Assembly: GCA_035995725.1 (NCBI GenBank)
Contig: DASYKE010000182.1
Span: forward strand, 1 to 41,782
From: JAQGLW01 sp035995725
GTDB taxonomy: Bacteria > Pseudomonadota > Gammaproteobacteria > Burkholderiales > Burkholderiaceae_D
Direction: 5' to 3'
Length of the DNA stretch: 41,782 nucleotides
The notes beneath the pieces are model-generated. The model did not search any database, was not told the origin of the DNA, and saw only the letters and a list, made by a program, of their open reading frames with translations. The translations under genes were made by a program, and so were the position numbers. Of the stretch, positions 7,643 through 15,685 are shown piece by piece (the first letter of the stretch is position 1; every line of letters starts with the position of its first letter).

Positions 7643-8089
7643 ATGGCAACACTTAACAAGGCTACACTGATCGGATATCTCGGGCACGACCCGGAACTGC
7701 GCTATACCACTGGCGGCGACGCGGTCGCGCATCTCGCGCTCGCAACCACGGAAAGCTGGAAAGACAAGGCCACGGGTGCAAAGAAAGAAGCAACCGAATG
7801 GCATCGCATCGTGCTGTATCGCAAGCTGGCCGAAATTGCGGGCCAGTATCTGAAAAAAGGCTCGCACGTATACCTGGAAGGCCGCCTGCAAACCCGCAAA
7901 TGGACCGGCAAGGATGGGATCGAGCGCTATACGACTGAAATCATCGGCGACGACATGCGCATGCTGGGCCGGTCAGCCGACCATGACGGCAGAAGCGACG
8001 ATGTGCGCAACGCCGATAACAGCGGGAACGCGCCGCGCAAATCGGATGGGCGGACGGAAACATTGTTTGAAGACGAAATTCCGTTTTAA
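7643..8089 (+). CDS. ssb: Single-stranded DNA-binding protein (phage-module copy)
   Basis: 148-residue SSB. The OB-fold runs from MATLNKATLIGYLGHDPELRY to about residue 110, with the family blocks TEWHRIVLYRKLAEIAGQYL, KKGSHVYLEGRLQTRKW and GIERYTTEII. A polar linker (HDGRSDDVRNADNSGN) leads to the acidic tip DEIPF, which recruits partner proteins. It is shorter than a typical chromosomal SSB (about 165-180) and its linker differs, so it is probably the phage-module SSB and not the only housekeeping copy. ATG 7643 gives the canonical N-terminus; AAAGGA lies 11 bases upstream, slightly far. The frame upstream to 7580 overlaps the Gp157 gene and is not used. Confidence 0.92.
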   Translation: MATLNKATLIGYLGHDPELRYTTGGDAVAHLALATTESWKDKATGAKKEATEWHRIVLYRKLAEIAGQYLKKGSHVYLEGRLQTRKWTGKDGIERYTTEIIGDDMRMLGRSADHDGRSDDVRNADNSGNAPRKSDGRTETLFEDEIPF

Positions 8090-8167
8090 CCGCAGGCAAG
8101 CCTGCTGTAACCGGTAGCAGCGCAATGCAGTAAGCTCCATCGGGCGGAGCACGGTTCTGTCCGATGG

Positions 8168-9781
8168 TCAGACCTTTCCGTTGTAGGCATCGCGCAAGTC
8201 GCGCTTGAGTATCTTCCCGATGGCACTGCGTGGCAGCCTGTCGGTCACCTCGATCGCAGCCAGCCGCTGGGTTTTGCCCAGCCGGCCGTTGGCCCACGCG
8301 AGCAATTCCTTCGCCGTCGGCTTTGCACTCCCTTCGGCGACCAACGGGAGTGCAGAGCTCGGCTTTGCACTTCCTCCGGTCGCCCCAGCGGCGGCCTTCA
8401 GCACTACAAAGGCTACCGGCGTTTCTCCCCAACGATCCGAAGGCACACCGATCACGGCCGCTTCCGCGACATCGGCATGCTCGCGCAATACGGCTTCAAG
8501 ATCGCTCGGATAAACGTTGAAGCCGCCCGAGATGATCATGTCTTTCTTGCGATCGAGCAGTGTCAGAAAACCATCCTTGTCGAATCGACCCAAATCGCCA
8601 GTGCGAATGAAGCGTTTGCCGGCAGCGTCGTACCATTCCGCTTCCGCGGTCTTCGCGGGCTGTCTGTAATAGCCGGTCATCATCGAGCCGGAATGGCCGA
8701 CGACTTCGCCAGTTTCGCCGCGCGGCACTTCGCGGCCAAGCTCGTCGATCAGCCGGATGTCATGCCCCGGCGCCGGGATGCCGACTGTATGCAGTTTGTC
8801 AGGCCGATCATGCGCCGCCAGCATGCAAGTCCCGCCGCCTTCGGTCATGCCGTAATATTCGATCAGGCCGCCCGGCCAGCGCCGCAGGATGTTTGCCTTG
8901 AGTGGCGCCGGAAAAGGCGCACTGGTACAGAATTTCATACGGAACGACGTCAGGTCGTAGCGGCCGAAATCGGGATGCGCCATGATTCGCTGATACTGCA
9001 CCGGTACCAGTATTGTATGCGTTGCTCGATGCATTTCAGCCAGCGCGAGATAAGCGGCAGAATCGAATTTCGCCATCAGCACAACCGTGCCGCCTAGCGC
9101 CAAGGCCGGAAAAAAACTTACCAGCGTCGTGTTCGAATACAGGGGAGTGGACAGCAATGTCACCGCATCCGGGCCATAGCCGTTCATCGTGCCGCGCTGC
9201 ACATGCTGCCAGCGCATCGAGTGCGGCTGCACGATGCCTTTGGGCGCACCGGTGGTGCCGGATGAATAGATAATGTTGAACGGCCAGTCGGGCCGGATAT
9301 CGACTGCATCGGGCAGGGCGCCCGGCGGCGCCAGCCAATCCTGCCAGTGCATAGCGGCGCCGGCATTGTCCAGTGCGATTCGCTCGGTGCCGAATCTGTC
9401 CCATAGCGGACCAGGCGTGCCATTCATCGATGCATCGAGAAAGAGATAGCGTGCCTGGGCATCCACCACCATGGCCACAAGACTCTCCGCTGTCGCGGAT
9501 GGCGCGAGCGGCGCCACCGCAGCACCGGCGCGCAAGCTGCCGAGAAACAGCGCGGCATATTCGATCGATATGCCGGCGCAGACGGCAACAATGTCGCCCG
9601 GCCGCACGCCGTCGCGCTGCAACGCTGCGGCGACCTGATCCATCAGCGCGTCGAGTCCGTGATAACTCAGTGTGCGGCCATCCTGCACCAGTGCCGGATG
9701 GTCCGGCCGGATTGCTGCATGTGCGCGGATCAAATCGGGAATCGTGCCGAAAGATTGCCGCAGGATTTCTTCGCTGGTCAT
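8168..9781 (-). CDS. Class I adenylate-forming acyl-CoA synthetase (AMP-dependent), substrate unknown
   Basis: 537-residue enzyme that activates a carboxylic acid with ATP to an acyl-AMP and transfers it to CoA. The family motifs are all present: YSSGTTGAPKG (P-loop), YYGMTEGGG, TGDLGRFDKDGFLTLLDRKKD (hinge), and the C-terminal PRSAIGKILKRDLRD with the catalytic Lys. Between FVVLKAAAGA and TAKELLAWANGRLGK there is an extra stretch of about 22 residues, rich in Ser/Ala/Lys/Pro, encoded by the short repeat at 8318-8384. It falls in a surface loop of the C-terminal domain, so activity may be kept. It is the last gene of the tetronate operon, 43 bases after otnI, although CoA activation is not a known step of that pathway. 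Confidence 0.85.
   Translation of the reverse strand: MTSEEILRQSFGTIPDLIRAHAAIRPDHPALVQDGRTLSYHGLDALMDQVAAALQRDGVRPGDIVAVCAGISIEYAALFLGSLRAGAAVAPLAPSATAESLVAMVVDAQARYLFLDASMNGTPGPLWDRFGTERIALDNAGAAMHWQDWLAPPGALPDAVDIRPDWPFNIIYSSGTTGAPKGIVQPHSMRWQHVQRGTMNGYGPDAVTLLSTPLYSNTTLVSFFPALALGGTVVLMAKFDSAAYLALAEMHRATHTILVPVQYQRIMAHPDFGRYDLTSFRMKFCTSAPFPAPLKANILRRWPGGLIEYYGMTEGGGTCMLAAHDRPDKLHTVGIPAPGHDIRLIDELGREVPRGETGEVVGHSGSMMTGYYRQPAKTAEAEWYDAAGKRFIRTGDLGRFDKDGFLTLLDRKKDMIISGGFNVYPSDLEAVLREHADVAEAAVIGVPSDRWGETPVAFVVLKAAAGATGGSAKPSSALPLVAEGSAKPTAKELLAWANGRLGKTQRLAAIEVTDRLPRSAIGKILKRDLRDAYNGKV
8318..8384. repeat. Short repeat inserted in frame in the acyl-CoA synthetase gene
   Basis: Two direct copies of a 25-base unit beginning CGGCTTTGCACTCCC (8318-8342 and 8360-8384, five mismatches) flank an inverted copy of its core (GGGAGTGCAGAG, 8346-8357). 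The core GGGAGTGCA plus AAG/CAG recurs in the right-edge repeat inside the biotin carboxylase gene (41741-41753). The insertion keeps the reading frame. Confidence 0.6.
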
Positions 9782-9824
9782 GACAGGACTGTCGCTCGAA
9801 AAGCGCGGTACATCGCCGATCGAC

Positions 9825-10613
9825 TCACTCAGGCAAAGATTGATGCGATTTCATCCATCCCAAGCCTTCGACGGTTCCCTTGGCCGGTCGATATTCACAT
9901 CCGAGCCAGCCATCGTAGCCGAGCTGGTCGAGCAGGCGGAACAGATAAGGGTAATTGATCTCGCCGGTATCAGGCTCGTTGCGTTCCGGCACCCCGGCAA
10001 TTTGAATATGGCCGATGTGCGGCAAATACCGGCGCACTTTCATCGCAATGTCACCCTCGACGATTTGCACATGATAAAAATCCATCTGCACCTTCAGATT
10101 GGGCGCGCCGACCTGCTCGCGAATCGCGTGTGCATCGGCTTGTGTATTCAAAAAATAGCGCGGTATATCGCGCGTATTGATCGGTTCGATCAGCAGCATG
10201 ATGCCCTGCCTGGCGGCTTCCCCAGCGGCGTACTTGAGATTGGCCATGTAAGTCGCGCGGTGAAGCGCCGGGTCGGCTCCTGCCGGCAGCAAACCGGCCA
10301 TCGCATGCAAACGCGGCGTGCCCAGGACGCCGGCATAGGCAAGCGCCTTGGCCACGCCGGCGCGGAATTCCTCTTGCCGACCCGGCAGACAAGCCAGTCC
10401 GCGTTCGCCAGCTGCCCAATCGCCAGGCGGCATATTGAACAGCACATTTTCCAGCCGATGCAGTTTCAGCTGCGCGGCGATTTCATCCGCGCTGTGCTCA
10501 TACGGAAACAGGAACTCGACTGCCTTGAACCCGGCTTGCGCGGCGGCTTCGAAGCGCTTGATGAAAGGAACTTCGTTGAATTGCAAAGTGAGATTGGCGG
10601 CGAATTTAGGCAT
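9825..10613 (-). CDS. otnI: 2-oxo-tetronate isomerase (hydroxypyruvate isomerase family)
   Basis: 262-residue TIM-barrel isomerase of the Hyi family. It would interconvert 2-oxo-tetronate, made by LtnD or DenD, and 3-oxo-tetronate, the substrate of OtnK. MPKFAANLTLQFNEVPF is the typical N-terminus, and the two metal/catalytic Glu positions are visible in LLIEPINTRDIPRY and LGCEYRPAKGT. The start at ATG 10613 follows GGAAG with good spacing; the five extra upstream codons are rejected. It is cotranscribed downstream of otnC (184-base gap with hairpins) and upstream of the acyl-CoA synthetase. Plain hydroxypyruvate isomerase activity is the alternative, but the otnK/otnC context favours OtnI. 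Confidence 0.87.
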   Translation of the reverse strand: MPKFAANLTLQFNEVPFIKRFEAAAQAGFKAVEFLFPYEHSADEIAAQLKLHRLENVLFNMPPGDWAAGERGLACLPGRQEEFRAGVAKALAYAGVLGTPRLHAMAGLLPAGADPALHRATYMANLKYAAGEAARQGIMLLIEPINTRDIPRYFLNTQADAHAIREQVGAPNLKVQMDFYHVQIVEGDIAMKVRRYLPHIGHIQIAGVPERNEPDTGEINYPYLFRLLDQLGYDGWLGCEYRPAKGTVEGLGWMKSHQSLPE

Positions 10614-10677
10614 GATGCTTCCATTCATTAGTAAATTTTACGGACATGGCTGTCAGCGGTGTCCGCCACGATGCCCC

Positions 10678-10742
10678 TTCTCCCGTCGAGCCGGGAGAAA
10701 AGGCGGGGAGCGACGCAGGAAATTCGGACGGTTTGCCGTCCG
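10678..10742. repeat. Two hairpins in the otnC-otnI gap
   Basis: TTCTCCCG/CGGGAGAA (10678-10699, 6-base loop) and CGGACGG/CCGTCCG (10725-10742, TTTG loop). Neither has a T-run on the transcribed minus strand, so they look like intercistronic stabilising or repeat-type hairpins and not terminators. Confidence 0.45.
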
Positions 10743-10797
10743 CCTGCCGAGCGCTGAATTTTGCTGGCGATCAATCATTTATGCAAGGCTCAGTATT

Positions 10798-11436
10798 TCA
10801 GATATCGAGATTAAATGACGATTTGAGCTCGGCAATCTGGGCATCGTTGAGAATGCGAGGATTGTGCCCGCGCAACAGCAAAAACAGTTTGGCGGTTTCT
10901 TCCAGTTCTTCGGTTGCATAGACTGCCGCTTCGAGCGTCTTGCCCGATACTACCGGGCCGTGGTTGGCGAGCAATACCGCGCTATGCCTGCCTGCCAGGC
11001 TGCGGATCGCGTCGCCCAGCTTCGGGTCGCCCGGCCGATGGTACGGAATCAGCGGCAGCTTGCCGACTTTCATCACGAAGTAGGCGGTCAACGGCGGGAT
11101 GCAGTCGCAATGATCAAGTCCGGACATGCATGACACCGCAGTCGAATGGGTCGAATGCAGATGAACGATCGCACCGGCACCTGCTCGTTCTTCATACATG
11201 GCGCGATGCAGGAATGCTTCCTTGGATGCCGTATCGCCCGATACCGGATTGCCTTGCCAGTCCAGCTTGGACAACCGCGCGGGATCGAGTGCCCCGAGAC
11301 AGGCATTGGTCGGCGTGAGCAGCCACCCGTCTTCCAGCCGCACACTGATGTTGCCGCTGCTGCCGGCGGTCAGGCCGCGATCGTGCAGCGATTTGCCGAA
11401 GCGGCAGATCTCTTCCCGCAATGCAGATTCATTCAT
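10798..11436 (-). CDS. otnC: 3-oxo-tetronate 4-phosphate decarboxylase (class II aldolase family)
   Basis: 212-residue zinc-dependent class II aldolase/decarboxylase of the FucA/AraD fold. It would convert 3-oxo-tetronate 4-phosphate to dihydroxyacetone phosphate plus CO2, the last step of the pathway. Visible marks are the GLTAGSSGNISVR phosphate-binding segment, the metal-binding IVHLHSTHS, and LLANHGPVV. The frame continues far upstream in the ORF, but ATG 11436 overlaps the stop of otnK by four bases (ATGA) and yields the normal family length, so the N-terminal extension is rejected. Translational coupling with otnK is likely. Confidence 0.87.
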   Translation of the reverse strand: MNESALREEICRFGKSLHDRGLTAGSSGNISVRLEDGWLLTPTNACLGALDPARLSKLDWQGNPVSGDTASKEAFLHRAMYEERAGAGAIVHLHSTHSTAVSCMSGLDHCDCIPPLTAYFVMKVGKLPLIPYHRPGDPKLGDAIRSLAGRHSAVLLANHGPVVSGKTLEAAVYATEELEETAKLFLLLRGHNPRILNDAQIAELKSSFNLDI

Positions 11437-12704
11437 CGCAATTGGCTCCACGCTTTGGTAAAAAAATCGACGGTACCGAAGTTGCCCGACTTGAGCGCCA
11501 GAGCCAGCGGTTGATTGCCCAGGCTGGCGGTCCACGGTACGCCCGGATCGATTTGCGGACCGATGCGCAAACCGGCGACCTTCAATGCCGTGACCACCGC
11601 ACCGGAAGTTTCTCCGCCGGCCACGATCAATTGGCGTACCCCGAGCGCGACCAGTCCCTTGGCAATTGCCGCCAGCGCCTGCTCGACCAGCGCACCGGCG
11701 CGTGCGCTGCCGATTTCGGCCTGCGCTGCCTTCACGCTGTGCGGCGCGGCGGTTGCATAAATGAGAACGGGCTCGTGCACCAGAAGCGGCGTCGCCCATG
11801 CCAGCGCTGCGCCGACCACATCGTCACCCGCGGCCAGCTTCAATGGGTCGACCGCGAATGACGGCGCGCCTGTACCGATCATGTGCGCGACTTGCGCCTG
11901 GGTGGCGGTCGAACAGCTGCCCGAAATGACGGCGCGCAAGCCCTGCGTATGCGGCAAAGCATCGGCGGACTGCGCGGCCAGCAATCCATTACTGCGGAAA
12001 TTCTGCGGCAATCCGAGCGCGATGCCGGAACCGGCAGTCACCAGTTGCAGATCGGCGCAAGCAGCGCCAATCTGCAACAAATCGTCGTTGGATGTCGCGT
12101 CGACAATCGCAATTTCAACACCCTGATTGCGCAGCAAGCCGATTTTCGTTTTGATCGCGGCGGCACCGGCGGCAACGCTATCGTGACCGATCAGTCCGAC
12201 CTTGCGCTGCGTCTGGCGCTGAAGCACCCGCACCAGGTTGGCGTCGGTCATCGGCGTCAGCGGATGATGCTGCATGCCGCTTTCATTAAGCAGTACGTCG
12301 CCGACAAACAGGTAGCCGTTGAAGATGGTGCGCCTGTTTTCGGGGAAGGCGGGACAGGCGATGGTGAAATCGGTATCCAGTGCACTCATCAGCGCATCGG
12401 CCACGGGTCCGATATTGCCTTGATCGGTGGAATCGAAGGTCGAACAGTACTTGAAATAGAACTGGCGGCAGCCGGCATTCTGCAGCCACTGCAGTGCGGC
12501 CAGCGATTCCGCAACAGCGTCGCCGGCGGGCACGGTACGCGACTTGAGCGCGACCACCACCGCATCGATATCGGCCGGCAGCGGTTCATGCGGCACGCCT
12601 ATCATTTGCACGGTACGCATACCGGCACGCACCAGCATGCCGGCCAGATCGGTGGCACCGGTGAAGTCGTCGGCAATGCAGCCGAGCACGGGACGCATGT
12701 TCAT
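11433..12704 (-). CDS. otnK: 3-oxo-tetronate kinase (DUF1537/OtnK family)
   Basis: 423-residue four-carbon acid sugar kinase. The N-terminal domain (RPVLGCIADDFTGATDLAGM) binds the sugar acid; the family signature ADDFTGATD is intact. The C-terminal domain carries the nucleotide-binding Gly-rich loops (VISGSCSTATQAQ and VAGGETSGAVV). It phosphorylates 3-oxo-tetronate at O4 for OtnC. Start: ATG 12704 overlaps the ltnD stop (ATGA); a second in-frame ATG at 12698 has AAGG seven bases upstream and may be the true start. The frame upstream runs inside ltnD and is a shadow. Length fits the family (about 420). Confidence 0.88.
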   Translation of the reverse strand: MNMRPVLGCIADDFTGATDLAGMLVRAGMRTVQMIGVPHEPLPADIDAVVVALKSRTVPAGDAVAESLAALQWLQNAGCRQFYFKYCSTFDSTDQGNIGPVADALMSALDTDFTIACPAFPENRRTIFNGYLFVGDVLLNESGMQHHPLTPMTDANLVRVLQRQTQRKVGLIGHDSVAAGAAAIKTKIGLLRNQGVEIAIVDATSNDDLLQIGAACADLQLVTAGSGIALGLPQNFRSNGLLAAQSADALPHTQGLRAVISGSCSTATQAQVAHMIGTGAPSFAVDPLKLAAGDDVVGAALAWATPLLVHEPVLIYATAAPHSVKAAQAEIGSARAGALVEQALAAIAKGLVALGVRQLIVAGGETSGAVVTALKVAGLRIGPQIDPGVPWTASLGNQPLALALKSGNFGTVDFFTKAWSQLR

Positions 12705-13618
12705 GCCTTGTCCGTATTCGGCAAGTCGATACCGGGGAAAATCTTCACGACCGCCGAATCGTCTTCGGCGCCGTAACCGGCCGCCGCGGCCGCCAGGAAC
12801 ATCTGGTGCGCAGTCGCGGTCAGCGGCAACGGGAACGATTCTTTGCGCGCCGAATCGAGCACGATACCGAGATCCTTGATGAAAATATTGACCGCAGACA
12901 GCGGCGTGTAATCGCCGGCCAGAATATGCGGCACCCGGTTCTGGAACATCCATGAAGAACCGGCGCTATTGCTGATGACCTCGTACAGCGCAGCAGGATC
13001 GGCACCGGCCTTGATGCCGAGCGCCATCGCTTCGGCCGACGCGGCAATATGCACGCCGGCCAGCAGCTGATTGATCATCTTGACGGTCGATCCCTTTCCG
13101 GGTTCGTCGCCAAGCCGGTACAGCTTGGCGGCGATCGCGTCGAATACCGGCTGGCATTGATCGAATGCCGCCGGACTGCCGGAACCCATTACCGACAACT
13201 GGCCGATGGCAGCCTTGGCTGCGCCGCCCGACACCGGCGCGTCGATATTGTGCAGCCCCATTGCGTGCAAGCGAATGCCGAGCTGCTTCGCATATTCCGG
13301 CGCCACGGTCGAGCTGCTGATCACCACGGCGCCTTTGCGCATCGCAGCGGCGGCACCGTTTTCGCCGAACAGCACCGCATCGGTCTGCGCTGCGTTGACC
13401 ACCAGAATAATTACCGCCTGTACCTCGGCGCCGAGCGCGGCGGGCGATGCTGCGGCAATGCCGCCGACCGTCTCGAAACGGTCCAGCGCCTCGCGCCGCA
13501 CATCGTATGCATGCACTTGAAAGCCTGCTTTCAAAAGCGAAGCCGCGACGCCGAAACCCATCGAGCCCAGTCCGATGACACCGACTGCTGTTTTCTCTGC
13601 TGTTTTGGAATTACGCAT
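12701..13618 (-). CDS. ltnD: L-threonate dehydrogenase (beta-hydroxyacid dehydrogenase family)
   Basis: 305-residue NAD-dependent 3-hydroxyisobutyrate-dehydrogenase-like enzyme that oxidises L-threonate to 2-oxo-tetronate. The Rossmann motif GLGSMG is at residues 16-21, the substrate-binding block IDAPVSGGAAKA follows, and the catalytic Lys region GKGSTVKMINQLLAG is present. ATG 13618 is the first good start; the upstream extension begins with TTG and lacks conservation-like sequence. It is the first enzyme gene after the regulator, on the same strand (79-base gap), and overlaps otnK. Other family members act on glycerate or hydroxyisobutyrate; the operon context makes threonate the best guess. 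Confidence 0.87.
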   Translation of the reverse strand: MRNSKTAEKTAVGVIGLGSMGFGVAASLLKAGFQVHAYDVRREALDRFETVGGIAAASPAALGAEVQAVIILVVNAAQTDAVLFGENGAAAAMRKGAVVISSSTVAPEYAKQLGIRLHAMGLHNIDAPVSGGAAKAAIGQLSVMGSGSPAAFDQCQPVFDAIAAKLYRLGDEPGKGSTVKMINQLLAGVHIAASAEAMALGIKAGADPAALYEVISNSAGSSWMFQNRVPHILAGDYTPLSAVNIFIKDLGIVLDSARKESFPLPLTATAHQMFLAAAAAGYGAEDDSAVVKIFPGIDLPNTDKA

Positions 13619-13697
13619 GAATGAATATTTCCTGTTGAATGTAATGGATATGAACGGCAAGTCCGGCTTCGCAGTTGATACATGCTTCAATCACAGA

Positions 13698-14465
13698 TCA
13701 TTTTCCGGTTTTGACCGGTTTGCCCGCGGGTTTCAGAAAATTCGGATCCGCGGTGCTGATTCTTCGGGCCGCCATTTCCATATGGCGACGGGCCGATGCC
13801 CGTGCGGCATCCGGATCCTTGCACGCTATCGCGTCGACCAATGCATGATGCTCTTCCAGAACCTGCTGCGCCATTTCCTTTTTTTGCGCTTCCAGCGCAC
13901 GGGTGATGGTCATGGCACCCTTGAGGAACTGGCCGATAAAATCCCACAGCGCCAGAAAATGCGGATTGTTCGTGGCACGCGCGATACTGCGATGAAATTC
14001 CATATCCGCATCGACGCCATCCCTGCCGGCCTGCACATCGCTTTCGATGGCCTGCAGCGCCGCGCGGATCTCGGCGATCTGCCTTTTGTCGCAACGCTCG
14101 GCTGCCAATGCAGCAATTTCGGATTCCAGTCCGCGGCGCAGCTCGACAATCTGCAATACCGTTCGGATTGAATCGACCACGGCTGGATCGATCCGGAACG
14201 GCGTATCGAGGCTGGTTTCCCGTACGAACACGCCGCTGCCTTGGCGCGACTCCACCAGACCTTCGGACTTGAGACGCGACACCGCTTCGCGGATAACCGT
14301 TCTGCTGACGCCAAAGCGTTTCGCCATTTCCATTTCCGATGGCAGGCGCGATCTGGCCGGGTAATCGCCGTTGCGGATCAGTGCCAGCAATGCGGCCGTC
14401 ACGCGATCCGGCATCTTGACCGGGTTCACCAAGGGCTCGACCCGGAATTCGGGCGCATTCGTCAT
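13698..14465 (-). CDS. GntR-family (FadR subfamily) transcriptional regulator
   Basis: 255-residue repressor. The N-terminal winged helix-turn-helix (SRLPSEMEMAKRFGVSRTVI and REAVSRLKSEGLVES, then RQGSGVFV) spans roughly residues 38-85. The C-terminal FCD ligand-binding domain is all-helical with metal-binding-type positions (DADMEFHRSIARATNN and EEHHALVDAI). It probably senses a tetronate intermediate and controls both its own operon (ltnD-otnK-otnC-otnI) and divergent denD. ATG 14465 is chosen because GAGGTG lies six bases upstream; a GTG three codons earlier abuts the Shine-Dalgarno. Palindromic candidate operators lie directly upstream at 14501-14524. Confidence 0.88.
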   Translation of the reverse strand: MTNAPEFRVEPLVNPVKMPDRVTAALLALIRNGDYPARSRLPSEMEMAKRFGVSRTVIREAVSRLKSEGLVESRQGSGVFVRETSLDTPFRIDPAVVDSIRTVLQIVELRRGLESEIAALAAERCDKRQIAEIRAALQAIESDVQAGRDGVDADMEFHRSIARATNNPHFLALWDFIGQFLKGAMTITRALEAQKKEMAQQVLEEHHALVDAIACKDPDAARASARRHMEMAARRISTADPNFLKPAGKPVKTGK

Positions 14466-14500
14466 GGTGTTCACCTCGAAAACTTTAGTTTAAAATAACG

Positions 14501-14524
14501 ACAACATATATTGTAATCATACAA
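14501..14524. promoter_or_regulatory. Candidate GntR operators between the regulator and denD
   Basis: Two interlocked inverted repeats: ACAA-CATATA-TTGT (14501-14514) and TTGTA-ATCA-TACAA (14511-14524). They share the central TTGT and sit between the divergent genes. The spacing of TTGT/ACAA half sites is compatible with FadR-type GntR dimers, in line with autoregulation and control of denD. Confidence 0.5.
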
Positions 14525-14608
14525 CTATGTCGGCTATGCCTCAATCTATAACTTGGTCAGGCACGCCGAAAACGACCGCTATAGTCGCGCCAGCGACAAG
14601 AGGAAAAC

Positions 14609-15595
14609 ATGCAGATATTGATCACCGGGGGTGCGGGCTTTTTGGGCGCGCGGCTGGCAAGGCAGCTCCTCGAGCGCGGTACGCTCGCCGACGCGCAAGG
14701 AAAGCAGCAACCGATTACGCAAATCACTTTGCTCGACGTGGTACCGGCCAAGGGTTTCGATGACCCGCGCGTCCGGATAGTCACCGGCGATATTGCAGAC
14801 GAGAAAACAATCGACGCCAACCTGACGGAACAAACCCGGTCGGTTTTTCATCTGGCTGCGGTGGTCAGCGGCCAGGCTGAAGCCGATTTCGAGCTTGGGA
14901 TGCGCATCAATTTCGATGCGACCCGACTGATTCTGGAGCGCGCACGCAAAAACGGCAACCGTCCACGCGTCGTATTTACCAGCTCCGTTGCCGTATTCGG
15001 CGGCGACTTGCCGGCCAAGGTGCTCGATACCACCGGGTTGGCTCCGCAAAGCTCGTATGGTGCGCAAAAAGTGATGGGCGAGTTGCTGATCAGCGACTAC
15101 AGCCGGAAAAATTTCATCGATGGCCGCGCGCTGCGCATGCCCACCGTCTGTGTGCGCCCCGGCGCTCCCAACAAGGCTGCCTCCAGTTTTGCCAGCGGCA
15201 TCATTCGGGAGCCGCTCAACGGCATCGAAGCGGTCTGTCCGGTGGCGCCGGAAACGCCGATGTGGCTGCTGTCGCCGCGCATGGCAATCGATAACCTGAT
15301 CCACGGCCATGAGATCGATGGCAGCCTGTTCGGCTTCAGCCGGGCATTGAATGTGCCGGGACTGGCGACGACGGTAAATGAAATGGCGGCTGCGCTTGAG
15401 CGGGTAGCCGGTACCGCGGCAGCCAAGCGGATCCGCTGGCAACCCGACCCGGCGATTATCCGGATCGTCAATTCCTGGCCGGGGGATTTCACGACAGTCC
15501 GGGCCGATCGGCTGGGGTTCAAGCGCGATACCGGTTTCGACGACATCATAAGAGCCTATATCGACGATGAAATGAAGGGCGCCGTACCGGCCTGA
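14609..15595 (+). CDS. denD: D-erythronate dehydrogenase (extended SDR / NAD-dependent epimerase fold)
   Basis: 328-residue extended short-chain dehydrogenase that oxidises D-erythronate to the 2-oxo acid entering the OtnI-OtnK-OtnC route. The NAD-binding motif GGAGFLG is at residues 7-13, the SSVAVFGG block carries the catalytic Ser, and SSYGAQKVMGE carries the Tyr-x-x-x-Lys pair. The RMPTVCVRPGAPNKAASSFA segment is characteristic of DenD-like proteins. The ribosome site AGAGGA lies just before ATG 14609. It is divergent from the GntR regulator and shares the operator region; the aldehyde dehydrogenase and SDR genes follow on the same strand. Confidence 0.85.
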   Translation: MQILITGGAGFLGARLARQLLERGTLADAQGKQQPITQITLLDVVPAKGFDDPRVRIVTGDIADEKTIDANLTEQTRSVFHLAAVVSGQAEADFELGMRINFDATRLILERARKNGNRPRVVFTSSVAVFGGDLPAKVLDTTGLAPQSSYGAQKVMGELLISDYSRKNFIDGRALRMPTVCVRPGAPNKAASSFASGIIREPLNGIEAVCPVAPETPMWLLSPRMAIDNLIHGHEIDGSLFGFSRALNVPGLATTVNEMAAALERVAGTAAAKRIRWQPDPAIIRIVNSWPGDFTTVRADRLGFKRDTGFDDIIRAYIDDEMKGAVPA

Positions 15596-15685
15596 GTGCG
15601 GCTGCCCATTGAGGCGGCCGGTGCGCGATCCGGCATCCCTTGCCTCGTTGCAAATAGTTAAAACCATGCTTACCGGAGACGCCTG

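Noticed and set aside
9672..10631. 319-codon plus-strand frame opposite otnI
   Set aside because: It is the antisense shadow of otnI; composition is Arg/His/Gln-rich without motifs, and otnI is clear.
11437..11799. N-terminal extension of the otnC frame
   Set aside because: It lies wholly inside otnK in another frame and has shadow composition (Arg/Gly-rich); the ATGA overlap start is far better.
12705..12953. N-terminal extension of the otnK frame
   Set aside because: It lies inside ltnD; the family begins at VLGCIADDFTGATD.
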